A stretch of DNA of 64,000 bases from Luteimicrobium sp049844995 (GCF_049844995.1 NZ_JBNCMC010000013.1:10063-74062), one strand, 5' to 3'; positions 6,465-14,865 are shown, counted from the stretch's first letter. Notes: a model not told the origin generated them from the letters alone. A program made the numbers and translations.

Positions 6465-8214
6465 GTCCGGGGATGTGTTCGAGGGTGGCGGGGTGGCCGA
6501 CGACGGCGCCGCTGCGGCTCGTGGGCGCGCCCTGGTGGGCGATGAGGTGCGGGGCGGTGTGTCGCTGCTGGAGGTCGGGTTCGCGAGTCTGGTGGCGGGG
6601 GTGCTCGACGCCGGTCGGGTGGACTGGGGCCTGCACGGGTCTCGCCCGGGGGACGGTGGCGGTGACGAAGACGATGCTGCTCGTCCGGGCGACGACGCTG
6701 GGGGCGACGCTGGTCCCGTCGTGAGCCTGGGTGGTGCGGGCTTGGGCGGGCTTGATGCGGCGGTTCTCGCGAAGGCTGCCGGCTTGGTGGGTGCTGACCT
6801 GTCGGGGGCGAGCGATGACGTCCTGGTCGACGCGGTGGTCGCCTGGCAGCACGTGGTGTCGTGGGCGGTGGCGGCGCAGGCCCGGGTCGTGGACGAGCTG
6901 GTCGCGCGGTCGGGTGGTTCCTCGCGCGCGGTCGAGGGCGTGACGCACGAGCTGACGGCGGCGTTGGTGTCCTCGCGGCACACGGCGGGGGTCCTGGTCG
7001 GGCGCGCGGTGGGTCTGGGGGAGGTGCCCGCGGTCGCTGACGCGCTCGCCGACGGCCGGATCGACGTCCCGCGCGCAGACGCGCTCCTTACGGGTGGCAC
7101 CGTCCCGGTGGGGGTGCGGGACCGGGTCGCGACCGAGCTCGTCGGCACCCGGGAAGACCCGGGACCCGCGTCGGGGCTCACGCCCCGCCAGCTGCGGGAC
7201 CGGTTGCGGCGGGCCGCGATCGAGGCGGACCCGGGTGGTGCCGCGCGCAGGGCCGAGAAGGCGGCCGCGGAGCGTGGGGTGTGGCTCGATCCCGCGCCGG
7301 ACCAGATGGCCTGGTTGACCGCGCTCCTGCCCGCTGCGGACGCCGCCCGGGTATGGGCCCGGCTGGACGACTCGGCCTGGCGTGGTGTGCGCATGCCGGG
7401 TGAGACCCGCACGGTGGGTCAGCTGCGCGCGGACGCGTTGACCGACCTCGTGACCACCCGAGAGGCCTCGACGACGACCGGCCCTGCGACGACCGGCCCT
7501 GCGACGACCGGCCCTGCGACGACCGGCCCTGCGACGACCGGCCCCGCGACGACCGGCCCTGCGGCGACGGCCGGATCTCCGGTCAGTGTGGTGGGTGCGG
7601 TGGTGAACGTGACGGTGTCGGCCACCACGCTCCTGGGCCTGGACGACGCGCCGGCGCTACTGGGTGGGTACGGCCCGGTCCCGGCGGCGATCGCCCGGGT
7701 GCTCGCGGCGGGTGGTGACGCGACGTGGCGCCGGATCCTGACCGACCCGGTCACCGGGGCCGCGACCGACGTGTCACGCACCGGCTACCGCCCGGGCGTG
7801 GTGCTCGGAGACCTGGTGCGGACCAGGGACCCGGTGTGCACGTTCCCGGGCTGCCACGTGCCCGCGGCCCGGTGCGACTTGGACCACGTCGACCCGTTCG
7901 ACCCGGCACGAGACACGAGAGGGCAGACCCGTGCGTCGAACCTGCACCCGGTATGCCGGGCACACCACAACGCCAAGACCCACGGCGGGTGGTCGACCCG
8001 CGCCCGCGGCGACGGGACGATCACCTGGACCTCCCCGACCGGGCGCACCTACGACGTCCCGCCCACCCCGACCGACCCGAGCCGCCCGCCCGGCGCCGTG
8101 AGCACGCGGACACCACCGCCCGGGCAGGGGACAGCCAGGCCAACACCGGCCGGGCACGCGGGCGACGGACCGACAAGCCCGCCGCCGGACGCGGCCGACG
8201 ACCCCCCGTTCTGA
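6457..8214 (+). CDS. HNH endonuclease, DUF222 (13E12 repeat family)
   Basis: This 585-residue protein has the DUF222 helical region in its N-terminal two thirds and a C-terminal HNH nuclease fold (CTFPGCHVPAARCDLDHVDP, seen as the CTFPGC, DLDHVDPFD and CRAHHNAKTHGGW blocks, about residues 460-505). Family members occur in many copies in actinobacteria and mycobacteria; their role is unclear, with mobile or DNA-damage-linked functions suggested. The start ATG is chosen because the -10 box and SOS box fix transcription there, and in-frame upstream starts would precede the promoter. A six-unit TTGPA repeat sits between the two domains at about residues 340-369. The low-complexity Pro/Thr-rich tail is typical. 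Confidence 0.9.
   Translation: MFESGDVFEGGGVADDGAAAARGRALVGDEVRGGVSLLEVGFASLVAGVLDAGRVDWGLHGSRPGDGGGDEDDAARPGDDAGGDAGPVVSLGGAGLGGLDAAVLAKAAGLVGADLSGASDDVLVDAVVAWQHVVSWAVAAQARVVDELVARSGGSSRAVEGVTHELTAALVSSRHTAGVLVGRAVGLGEVPAVADALADGRIDVPRADALLTGGTVPVGVRDRVATELVGTREDPGPASGLTPRQLRDRLRRAAIEADPGGAARRAEKAAAERGVWLDPAPDQMAWLTALLPAADAARVWARLDDSAWRGVRMPGETRTVGQLRADALTDLVTTREASTTTGPATTGPATTGPATTGPATTGPATTGPAATAGSPVSVVGAVVNVTVSATTLLGLDDAPALLGGYGPVPAAIARVLAAGGDATWRRILTDPVTGAATDVSRTGYRPGVVLGDLVRTRDPVCTFPGCHVPAARCDLDHVDPFDPARDTRGQTRASNLHPVCRAHHNAKTHGGWSTRARGDGTITWTSPTGRTYDVPPTPTDPSRPPGAVSTRTPPPGQGTARPTPAGHAGDGPTSPPPDAADDPPF
7474..7563 (+). repeat. In-frame 15-bp tandem repeat, six units
   Basis: Six units of ACGACCGGCCCTGCG encode TTGPA repeats inside the HNH gene. 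One unit carries a silent CCT to CCC change; the rest look identical, so recent slippage expansion is likely. Copy-number change would keep the reading frame. Confidence 0.85.
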
Positions 8215-8293
8215 CCGGACGCCACAGGAGCCGACGCGGAGCGCGCGCGACAACGTGCGGTCGGAGATCAGCGCACGGGCGCAGTCCCGGGCG

Positions 8294-8617
8294 TCACGGC
8301 TCGACAGGCTGGCTCGTCACCTCGGCGGGCACCTCGACGATCGCCCGGAGCGCCGCGACATGACCCTCGTACGCCGACCTGCCGGCACGGGTCAGCGACG
8401 CCGAGGTCCAGGTGCGGCCGGACCGCTTGGTCTTCTGTACCTTCACGTAGCCGGCGTCCTCGAGGACCTTGAGATGCTTGGAGAGGACGGAGTCGGAGAC
8501 GTCGAGCGCGTCGCGGACGGTCCCGAAGTCGAGGCCCGCGACAGACGCGAGCATCGCGACGATCCGTAGGCGCTGGGGCGCGTGGATGACCTCGTCGAAC
8601 CGGGGCGCGGCGGTCAT
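8294..8617 (-). CDS. Winged-helix transcriptional regulator (DUF2087/ArsR-like fold)
   Basis: The 107-residue protein is one winged helix-turn-helix: RFDEVIHAPQRLRIVAMLASV, with IHAPQRLRIVAML as the conserved part, then the recognition helix in VSDSVLSKHLKVLEDAGYV and a wing at KTKRSGRTWTSASLT. This is the transcriptional regulator type that pairs with a membrane protein. Its ATG lies inside the end of the membrane-protein gene (4-bp overlap, 8614-8617), so translation is coupled. It probably regulates that pair through the TTTCCA operator at 9198-9231. Confidence 0.82.
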   Translation of the reverse strand: MTAAPRFDEVIHAPQRLRIVAMLASVAGLDFGTVRDALDVSDSVLSKHLKVLEDAGYVKVQKTKRSGRTWTSASLTRAGRSAYEGHVAALRAIVEVPAEVTSQPVEP

Positions 8618-9216
8618 GCGCGAGTCCCGTCGTCGTCCGACTCCTCCAGGAGGGCGAACAGGGCGGCGTCGTACCGGCGACTGAGGACCCAGCACGCGAC
8701 GCCGGCGACGACGGCGACGATCGGCACGCCGAGCGGGAAGCCGTGGTGCCCGTCGAGGTACGACGCCCCGGCGCTCACGCCGAGCACGACGATGAGCCAC
8801 GGGTAGATGCCCCGCGGCCGGGGGTTGCCGGTGCCGAGGACGATCCCGGTCCGCCGACGGTAGGTGCCCGCCAGCAGGCCGAGGCCGATCGCCGAGACCA
8901 GCACCCCCACGATGAACCAGGGGCGCGGCAGCCCGATCGACAGGACGAGCAACCCGCACAGGACCCCGTACACCGGGTTGTACCAGCGGGGTCCGCGCCG
9001 CATCTGCGCGGCCACGAGCGCCTTCGACTCGGCGACCGCATCGAGGGCCGCGCGAGCGTCGAGGGCCGCGCGAGCGTCGAGGGCCGCGCGAGCGTCGAGG
9101 GCGGCGCGAGCGTCGCCGGCGACATCGGAGTGGGCGACGTCGGAGTGGGCGTCGGAGCCTGAGCTTGAGGCGGACGGCGTGGCGCCGGGCGAGGCGTTTT
9201 CCATGTTGGAAAGCAT
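8614..9216 (-). CDS. Membrane protein with N-terminal repeat, partner of winged-helix regulator
   Basis: The 200-residue protein has a hydrophilic N-terminal third with four AALDAR repeats (about residues 30-58), then four transmembrane segments between about residues 75 and 185. It has no enzyme motif. The start is taken at the ATG preceded by GGAAAG with 8 nt spacing; a second ATG four codons later is possible. It is the first gene of a two-gene operon with the regulator. Members of this pairing are usually annotated only as integral membrane proteins. Confidence 0.72.
   Translation of the reverse strand: MLSNMENASPGATPSASSSGSDAHSDVAHSDVAGDARAALDARAALDARAALDARAALDAVAESKALVAAQMRRGPRWYNPVYGVLCGLLVLSIGLPRPWFIVGVLVSAIGLGLLAGTYRRRTGIVLGTGNPRPRGIYPWLIVVLGVSAGASYLDGHHGFPLGVPIVAVVAGVACWVLSRRYDAALFALLEESDDDGTRA
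9043..9114 (-). repeat. In-frame 18-bp tandem repeat, four units
   Basis: Four units of GAGGGCCGCGCGAGCGTC (plus-strand reading) encode repeated ALDARA. Three are identical and one has a single base change. The repeat lies in the hydrophilic N-terminal region of the membrane protein and keeps the frame. Confidence 0.85.
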
Positions 9217-9231
9217 GCTCGCGACTTTCCA
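9198..9231. promoter_or_regulatory. TTTCCA operator cluster between divergent genes
   Basis: A perfect inverted repeat TTTCCA-TGT-TGGAAA lies at 9198-9212, overlapping the first codons of the leftward membrane gene. A third half-site TTTCCA is at 9226-9231. A leftward TTGACG (plus 9236-9241) could be a -35 box. The likely ligand is the winged-helix protein of the same operon. Confidence 0.5.
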
Positions 9232-9268
9232 TATCGTCAAGTCGCGCGTCCGCGCATACGGTGCCGCC

Positions 9269-9772
9269 GTGACGCGATTCAGGCGGTCGGCCGGGCGGTC
9301 GACAGGGCGGTCGACCTGGGCACACCGCGCCCGCCTCGTCACCCTCGCCCTCGTCGTCGTGCTGTGCGCCGTGATGACCGTCACGACCGTCCACGACCAG
9401 CGCGAGCTCGACCGGCGGGGCATCGTCGCGCCGGCCCGCGTGGTCCGGGTGCACGTCGAGCACTCCGGACGATCGAGCACTCGCTACCTCGACGTCGCCA
9501 TCCCCGGCCTCCCGGGCGCGCACGAGGTCTCCGACTACGACGGGGAGCCGTCCGTCGGCGACGTCGTGACGCTCCGCTACCTCCCTGGCGACCCGGACAC
9601 GAACGAGCAGGACGGCCACCGCATGACGGGCGACGCCTGGTTCATGAGCGCGCTGGCGGCGGGTGGGGCCGTGCTCGTCGTGGTCGAGCTCCGCGACGGA
9701 CCGCGTGCGCACCGACGCCCCGCGAGCAGCGGAGCACGCGGACGGCACCGGACAGGCCGCCACCGCGCCTGA
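9269..9772 (+). CDS. Membrane-anchored DUF3592-like protein
   Basis: The 167-residue product has a first transmembrane helix at about residues 23-41, an extracytoplasmic domain (ARVVRVHVEHSGRSSTRYLDV, of which the core is ARVVRVHVEHS, and VGDVVTLRYLPGDP) and a second helix at about 128-142. This layout matches DUF3592 proteins of unknown role. The GTG start follows TACGGT by exactly 6 nt, a leaderless arrangement. It is divergent from the membrane-protein/regulator pair and shares the TTTCCA operator region. Confidence 0.68.
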   Translation: MTRFRRSAGRSTGRSTWAHRARLVTLALVVVLCAVMTVTTVHDQRELDRRGIVAPARVVRVHVEHSGRSSTRYLDVAIPGLPGAHEVSDYDGEPSVGDVVTLRYLPGDPDTNEQDGHRMTGDAWFMSALAAGGAVLVVVELRDGPRAHRRPASSGARGRHRTGRHRA

Positions 9773-9817
9773 CCCGACCCGCAGCGGGCACTCCCGGATC
9801 CGGCTAGCGTGACGCGC

Positions 9818-10459
9818 GTGCCGACGCTCCTCCGCCTGGACTCCTCCTACGACGACGCCGCCTCCGTCTCCCGCGCCCTCACCGCGACTTTCGCGACGGC
9901 CTGGCTCGCGGGCGGCCCGGACCGCGCCGTCGTCGAGCACGACCTCCGCACCGACCCGGTCGCCCCACCCGGCCGCGGCGCGCTCCACTGGGCGCCGGGC
10001 CTCCGCGCGCCGGACGCCGTCGTGCCGGCCGGCGCCGAGGCCGCGCACGCCCGCGTGCTCGACGAGCTCCTCGCGGCCGACGCCGTCGTGATCGGCGCGC
10101 CGCTGTACAACTACGGGCTCTCCGCGACGCTCAAGGCGTGGCTCGACCACGTGCACGTCCCGGGTGTCACGGCACCGTTCGGCGGTGACGAGCCGCGGCC
10201 GCTGCGGGGGCGCCGGGCGGTCGTCGTCGCCACGCGCGGCACCGCCCACGACGACGACTCCGAGGCCGACGGTCGCGACCACGCGCTCCCCGTGCTGCGC
10301 CTGATCCTGGGCGACGCGCTCGGGATGGACGTACACGTCGTCGCCGTCGACCGGACGCTCAGCGCCACGGTGCCCGCGTTCGCGGACCAGCGCGGCCGGT
10401 TCGAGGAGCGGCTCGCGGCGGCGACCGCGGAGCTCCGGGAGCTGGCTGCCCGGACCTGA
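9818..10459 (+). CDS. FMN-dependent NADH:quinone oxidoreductase / azoreductase
   Basis: This 213-residue flavodoxin-fold protein matches the AzoR family: LLRLDSSYDDAASVSRAL at the phosphate loop, then ADAVVIGAPLYNYGLSATLKAWLDHV in the order PLYNYGLSATLK and AWLDHV, the FMN ring site. Family members reduce quinones or azo compounds with NADH through FMN and help against thiol or quinone stress. The GTG at 9818 is preferred over the GTG at 9809 because TAGCGT at 9805-9810 would place transcription start there, and because the family begins right before strand beta-1. Regulation is not evident. Confidence 0.83.
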   Translation: MPTLLRLDSSYDDAASVSRALTATFATAWLAGGPDRAVVEHDLRTDPVAPPGRGALHWAPGLRAPDAVVPAGAEAAHARVLDELLAADAVVIGAPLYNYGLSATLKAWLDHVHVPGVTAPFGGDEPRPLRGRRAVVVATRGTAHDDDSEADGRDHALPVLRLILGDALGMDVHVVAVDRTLSATVPAFADQRGRFEERLAAATAELRELAART

Positions 10460-10514
10460 CGACGGCGGGGGGCGATGAGTCCGGCCGGGTGTCGGAGTCT
10501 CCTTCTACCGTAGA

Positions 10515-10530
10515 TGTGACCCAAATCACA
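10515..10530. promoter_or_regulatory. CRP/GlxR-type binding site upstream of ABC exporter
   Basis: TGTGA-CCCAAA-TCACA matches the CRP-family consensus TGTGA-N6-TCACA exactly. The symmetry extends two to four bases further on each side (arms TAGATGTGA and TCACATCTA, 10511-10534). It lies 38 bp before the start codon of the ATPase gene. Confidence 0.7.
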
Positions 10531-10567
10531 TCTATGTGCCCGCCGCAACCGTCAGAAGGAAACTCCG

Positions 10568-11584
10568 ATGGACCCCACGGACCCCGACCTCGCCGTCCGC
10601 GCCCGCGGACTCGTGAAGCGCTACAAGGAGGTCACCGCCCTCGACGGCGTCGACCTCGACGTCCCTCGCGGCTCGGTCCTCGGCCTGCTCGGCCCCAACG
10701 GCGCCGGCAAGACGACGATCGTCCGCATCCTGTCCACCCTCCTGCCCGCCGACGAGGGCACGGCGGAGGTGGCGGGCGTCGACGTGCTGCGCGACCCGGC
10801 CGGCGTCCGGCGTCAGATCGGGCTGTCCGGGCAGTACGCGGCGGTCGACGAGTACCTGACCGGCTTCGAGAACCTCGTGATGATCGGCCGCCTGTACCAC
10901 CTGGGCAAGCGCCGGAGCGAGCGACGGGCGCGGAAGCTGCTGGCCGACTTCCGCCTCGACGAGGCGGGCGACCGGCCCACGCGCACCTACTCGGGCGGCA
11001 TGCGGCGCCGGCTCGACCTCGCGGGCGCGCTCGTCGCCGACCCGCCCGTCCTGTTCCTCGACGAGCCCACCACCGGTCTCGACCCGCGCGGCCGCACCGA
11101 CATGTGGGAGGTCATCCGGTCGCTCGTCTCGGGCGGCACGACCCTCCTCCTGACGACCCAGTACCTCGAGGAGGCCGACATGCTCGCGGACGACATCGTC
11201 GTCATCGACCGTGGCCGCATCATCGCGCGCGGTACCGCCGACGAGCTCAAGCGCCAGGTCGGCGGCGAGCAGCTCGAGGTGACGGTGCGCGAGGCCGCCA
11301 GGCTCGACGACGCCGAGCGCCTCCTCACCCCGCTCGGGTCCGGCCGACCCTACGTCGACCGCGAACGCCGCACGTTCTCGATCAGCGTCGGGACCGGCGT
11401 GCAGGCCCTCACCGCGGCTCTGCGGGAGCTGGAGGGCGCGGGGATCGCGCTCGACGACGTCGGGCTGAGGCGTCCCACGCTCGACGACGTCTTCCTCACC
11501 CTGACCGGGCACGCCGCGGAGGACGAGGCCGGGCCCGATGCCCCCGAGGACGCCGGCGCGAACGCGAAGGAGACGGTCCGATGA
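10568..11584 (+). CDS. Daunorubicin-resistance-type ABC transporter ATPase
   Basis: The 338-residue protein is a DrrA-family ATPase: Walker A GPNGAGKTT near residue 43, Q-loop in GLSGQYAAVDEYLTG, signature YSGGMRRRLDLA near 140 and Walker B VLFLDEPTTGLDP near 157. A C-terminal regulatory extension follows from about residue 240, ending in PTLDDVFLTLTG, a DrrA hallmark. It energises export of a hydrophobic compound through the membrane partner encoded next. A ribosome site AGAAGGAAACTCC precedes the ATG. The CRP-type site upstream suggests control by cAMP or a GlxR-like regulator. The substrate is unknown. Confidence 0.93.
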   Translation: MDPTDPDLAVRARGLVKRYKEVTALDGVDLDVPRGSVLGLLGPNGAGKTTIVRILSTLLPADEGTAEVAGVDVLRDPAGVRRQIGLSGQYAAVDEYLTGFENLVMIGRLYHLGKRRSERRARKLLADFRLDEAGDRPTRTYSGGMRRRLDLAGALVADPPVLFLDEPTTGLDPRGRTDMWEVIRSLVSGGTTLLLTTQYLEEADMLADDIVVIDRGRIIARGTADELKRQVGGEQLEVTVREAARLDDAERLLTPLGSGRPYVDRERRTFSISVGTGVQALTAALRELEGAGIALDDVGLRRPTLDDVFLTLTGHAAEDEAGPDAPEDAGANAKETVR

Positions 11585-12387
11585 AGGTCCCGTACGTGCT
11601 GTCCGACGCGTACGTCGTCGCGTGGCGCAACATCGTCAAGATCAAGCGCGTCCCCGACCTCCTGGTCTTCACGACGCTGTCCCCGATCATGTTCGTGCTG
11701 CTGTTCGCCTACGTGTTCGGCGGGGCGATCGGGCAGAACGGGAACGCGCAGGAGTACCGCGAGTTCCTCATGGCCGGGATCTTCGCGCAGACGGTCATCT
11801 TCGGGGCCACGATCACCGGCGCCGGGCTCGCGGAGGACGTCAAGAAGGGCGTCATCGACCGGTTCCGGTCGCTACCCATGGCGCCGTCCGCGGTACTCAC
11901 GGGCCGCACGCTGTCGGACGTCGTCAACAACGTCATCGTGCTCGTCGTCATGTCGCTGACGGGGCTGCTCGTGGGCTGGCGCATCCGGGACGGCTTCTGG
12001 AACGCGGCCGCCGGCTACCTGCTGCTCATCGTGTTCGCGTACGCGGTGTCGTGGATCATGGCGTGGATCGGCATGCTGGTGCCGAGCCCGGAGGTCGTGA
12101 ACAACGCGTCGTTCATCGTGATCTTCCCGCTCACGTTCATCGCCGTGACGTTCGTGCCGCTCGACACCCTGCCCGGGCCGCTGCAGTCCATCGCCGAGTG
12201 GAACCCGGTGTCGGCGGTCACGCAGGCGTCCCGCGAGCTGTTCGGCAACATCCCCGCGGGAACGCCCGAGCCGAGCGCGTGGCCGCTGCAGCACGCGGCC
12301 TTGTACACGCTGATCTGGACCGTGGTGATCCTGCTGATCTTCGTGCCCCTCGCGAACCTCCAGTACCGCCGGTCGACGAGCCGCTGA
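11581..12387 (+). CDS. ABC-2 type (DrrB-like) exporter permease
   Basis: The 268-residue protein has about six transmembrane helices and the ABC-2 pattern of DrrB proteins: VAWRNIVKIKRVPDLLVF at the N terminus, then DRFRSLPMAPSAVLTGR and the conserved NPVSAVTQASRELF near the C terminus. It overlaps the ATPase stop by 4 bp (ATGA), so the two are translationally coupled and form one exporter. It converges on the phosphotransferase gene, with 12 bp between stop codons. Confidence 0.92.
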   Translation: MKVPYVLSDAYVVAWRNIVKIKRVPDLLVFTTLSPIMFVLLFAYVFGGAIGQNGNAQEYREFLMAGIFAQTVIFGATITGAGLAEDVKKGVIDRFRSLPMAPSAVLTGRTLSDVVNNVIVLVVMSLTGLLVGWRIRDGFWNAAAGYLLLIVFAYAVSWIMAWIGMLVPSPEVVNNASFIVIFPLTFIAVTFVPLDTLPGPLQSIAEWNPVSAVTQASRELFGNIPAGTPEPSAWPLQHAALYTLIWTVVILLIFVPLANLQYRRSTSR

Positions 12388-12402
12388 GGCACGGCGGCCT
12401 CA
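12385..12402. terminator. Short hairpin shared by two convergent stop codons
   Basis: TGAGGC and GCCTCA with a 6-nt loop form a stem whose ends are the two stop codons of the permease and the phosphotransferase genes. It is short and lacks a T-run, so a role in termination is only plausible. Confidence 0.3.
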
Positions 12403-13335
12403 GACGTCCTCCGCGAGGACGGCGTCGAGGCGCTGCCAGGCCGCCTCGACGGCGCGCGGCAGGGTGGTCCGGTAGTACGGGATGAACGCCACGGCCTGCT
12501 CGACCGCCCAGCCGCGCGACCGCGCCCACGTCGCGTCGTCGATCCCTGCTCGCTCGCGGAACACCTGCCGTGCCGCGGGCGGCAGCGCCCACGCGACCAT
12601 CGCGTCGCAGGCCGGGTCGCCGAGGCCCGCGGCCACCCAGTCGATCAGCCCGACGACGTCGCTCACCTCGTCGACGCCGCCCACCAGCACGTTCCCCGGC
12701 AGCAGGTCGCCGTGGACCCAGACGGGTTCGCGCCCCCAGCCCGGCGCGGCGAGCGCCTCCTCCCAGACCCCCACCGCACGCCCCGGGTCGAACCGGTCGC
12801 GACCCGCGAGCGAGGCGACGTCGCGGATCAACCGGCGGACGCCGTCGTCGTGCGGGGCGAGGGGACCACCGCGGGAACCCGCGGCGGGCGAGTCCGGGAG
12901 CCGGACCGCATGGAGCCCGCGGACGACGTCGCCCAGTCGCCCGGCGACGCTCTCCCACCGGCGCGCGGGCCAGGCGTCCGCGACGGGGGCGGCGTGCCCG
13001 AGGTCGGTCCCCCCGAGCCACCGGAACGTGAGCCACCGGTGCGGGTAGCCGTGACCCGGCGCCCCGACGGCCACGGGCTCCGGCACGGCGCAGCGCAGGT
13101 GCGGGGCGAGGGCCGGGAGCCAGCGCGCCTCCTTGGCCACCTGGCCGGTCGCCCAGTGGATCCGTGGGAGCCGGACGCCCAGCTCGTCGCCGAGCCGGTA
13201 CACCACGTTGTCGGTGCCGTCGCTGCGGACCCGGCGGAGAGGCAGGTCGCGCCAGGCGGGGTCGTGGTCGTCGACGAGCGCGCGGACGACGTCGTCGGTG
13301 ACGTCCACCTCGTCGTCGTGCAGGCGTGCGGTCAT
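12400..13335 (-). CDS. Aminoglycoside phosphotransferase family kinase
   Basis: The 311-residue protein has the protein-kinase-like APH fold. The catalytic loop is VWVHGDLLPGNVLV (near residue 210) and the metal-binding segment is GLIDWVAAGLGDPACD. The N terminus (GTDNVVYRLGDELGVRLPR, seen as NVVYRLG and GVRLPR) is the nucleotide lobe. Family members phosphorylate aminoglycosides, macrolides or small metabolites; sequence alone does not show resistance. It stands alone between the exporter operon and a divergent hydrolase gene. The start ATG is plausible but lacks a strong ribosome site. Confidence 0.85.
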   Translation of the reverse strand: MTARLHDDEVDVTDDVVRALVDDHDPAWRDLPLRRVRSDGTDNVVYRLGDELGVRLPRIHWATGQVAKEARWLPALAPHLRCAVPEPVAVGAPGHGYPHRWLTFRWLGGTDLGHAAPVADAWPARRWESVAGRLGDVVRGLHAVRLPDSPAAGSRGGPLAPHDDGVRRLIRDVASLAGRDRFDPGRAVGVWEEALAAPGWGREPVWVHGDLLPGNVLVGGVDEVSDVVGLIDWVAAGLGDPACDAMVAWALPPAARQVFRERAGIDDATWARSRGWAVEQAVAFIPYYRTTLPRAVEAAWQRLDAVLAEDV

Positions 13336-13441
13336 CGGTAGATCATCGCCAGACGCCAGTCAGCGGGCCAGCTCTTACCCGACGCGCGGTGCTCGCGCGC
13401 TAGCGCGGCGCCCCTCGCGGGAGCCGGACTACGGTCGTCGC

Positions 13442-14692
13442 ATGCACGTCGAGGAGCGAGGGACCGGTACACCGGTCGTACTGATCCACGGGGCGGGGGT
13501 GGACCACCGCATCCTGCTGCCGCTCGAGCCCGTCTTCGAGGAGTCGGGCGGCTGGCGCCGGCTCTACGTCGACCTGCCGGGCATGGGCCGGTCCCCTGTC
13601 GGGGACGTCGCGTCGAGCGACGACATGGCCGACGCCATGCTCCGCGAGGTCCGCGAGCGCCTCGGGGACGAGCCGTTCGCCGTCGTCGGCAACTCGTACG
13701 GCGCGATGATCGCGCGCCGGCTGGTCGCCGAGCTGCCCGGCCAGGTGCTCGGGCTCGCGGCGATCGCGGGGGTCTTCGTCGCGACGCACGCCGAGCGGAC
13801 CGCGCCGCCGCGCACCGTGCTCCACGTCGAACCGGGGCTGCTCGACGGTGTCGACCCGGCCGTCGCCGAGGGCTACACCGAGATCGCCGTCGTCCAGACG
13901 CGCGAGGGGCTGGCGTCCTACGAGCGCTACGTGCACCCCGGCGTCCTCACCGTCGACACGGCGGGCCTCGCGCGGCTGGGCGAGCGCTACGCGTTCGCCG
14001 CCGAGCCGGAGGACACCGCACCCCCGTTCGCCGGGCCCGCGCTGTTCCTGTGCGGGCGGCAGGACGACGTCGTCGGGTACGCGGACGCGTGGGACCGGCT
14101 CGAGCACTACCCGCACGCGAGCCTCGTCGTGCTCGACCGGGCCGGCCACAACGTGCTACTCGAGCAGCCCGAGCAGGCGGGCGCGGCCGTCGCGGAGTGG
14201 CTCGGCCGCGTGCGCGAGGCGACCGGGCCGGTGGCCGACGTGACGTCACCCGCCGCTGCCGCCGTCGACGAGGCACCCTCCAGTGAGCGCCGCGGCGCGG
14301 TGCAGTACACCTGGCGGGGGCACTTCGAGGACGAGGAGGTCAACGCACTCCACGCCGAGGCCTTCGAGCACGACGTCCTCGACGACGCCTGGCACGACCA
14401 GCTGGAGCGTCACAGCCTCGGCTGGGTGGTCGCACGCGACGCGCGGGGCCTCGTCGGCTTCGTCAACGTCGTGGGGGACGGCTCGGTCCACGCCTTCGTC
14501 GAGGACACCGCGGTCGCCTCACGACGCCGCCGGGAGGGCATCGGCGTCCGGCTGATCGAGGTCGCACGTGAGCAGGCCGCGGCCGCAGGCTGCGAGTGGC
14601 TGCACGTGGACTTCGACCCGCACCTGCGGTCCTTCTACTACGACGCCTGCGGTTTCACCCCGACGGACGCCGGACTGATCCGGCTCCGCTGA
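13442..14692 (+). CDS. Alpha/beta hydrolase fused to GNAT acetyltransferase
   Basis: This 416-residue protein joins two domains. Residues 1-255 are an alpha/beta hydrolase: oxyanion HGAGVDH, nucleophile elbow GNSYGA with Ser85, acid in CGRQDD near 208, and His236 in GHN. After a linker of about 30 residues rich in Ala and Pro, residues 286-416 are a GNAT domain with a RRRREGIGVRLIEVA acetyl-CoA loop and the C-terminal FYYDACGF. Both catalytic sets look intact. TACGGT at 13430-13435 followed after 6 nt by the ATG suggests a leaderless transcript. Substrates are unknown. No frameshift or stop separates the domains. Confidence 0.86.
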   Translation: MHVEERGTGTPVVLIHGAGVDHRILLPLEPVFEESGGWRRLYVDLPGMGRSPVGDVASSDDMADAMLREVRERLGDEPFAVVGNSYGAMIARRLVAELPGQVLGLAAIAGVFVATHAERTAPPRTVLHVEPGLLDGVDPAVAEGYTEIAVVQTREGLASYERYVHPGVLTVDTAGLARLGERYAFAAEPEDTAPPFAGPALFLCGRQDDVVGYADAWDRLEHYPHASLVVLDRAGHNVLLEQPEQAGAAVAEWLGRVREATGPVADVTSPAAAAVDEAPSSERRGAVQYTWRGHFEDEEVNALHAEAFEHDVLDDAWHDQLERHSLGWVVARDARGLVGFVNVVGDGSVHAFVEDTAVASRRRREGIGVRLIEVAREQAAAAGCEWLHVDFDPHLRSFYYDACGFTPTDAGLIRLR

Positions 14693-14865
14693 CCGTCCGT
14701 CCGCGAACCCGACGGCGGTGCGAGACGCGACCACGGCCCGGTCGTCGAGACCTTCTGCTCGGGCTCCGGCCGTGCTCCTGCGACATTGGGCGCGCGTCGT
14801 TAGCGTGGTTCGGGTGCGGTGGTCGCCGGACGGGCGAGCCGCCGAGACCGCCGAGGGAGGCAGCG

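Noticed and set aside
3118..6981. A very long antisense open frame of about 1,287 codons
   Set aside because: It lies opposite four well-supported genes, reads as Arg/Gly/His-rich low-complexity sequence and has no family motif. Long antisense frames without stops are expected at this GC content.
7474..7563. Possible CRISPR-like repeat array
   Set aside because: Units are contiguous 15-mers with no spacers and encode an in-frame peptide repeat.
12400..13335. Calling the APH-fold kinase an aminoglycoside resistance gene
   Set aside because: The fold also serves many metabolic kinases, and no substrate-specific residues can be assigned by eye.
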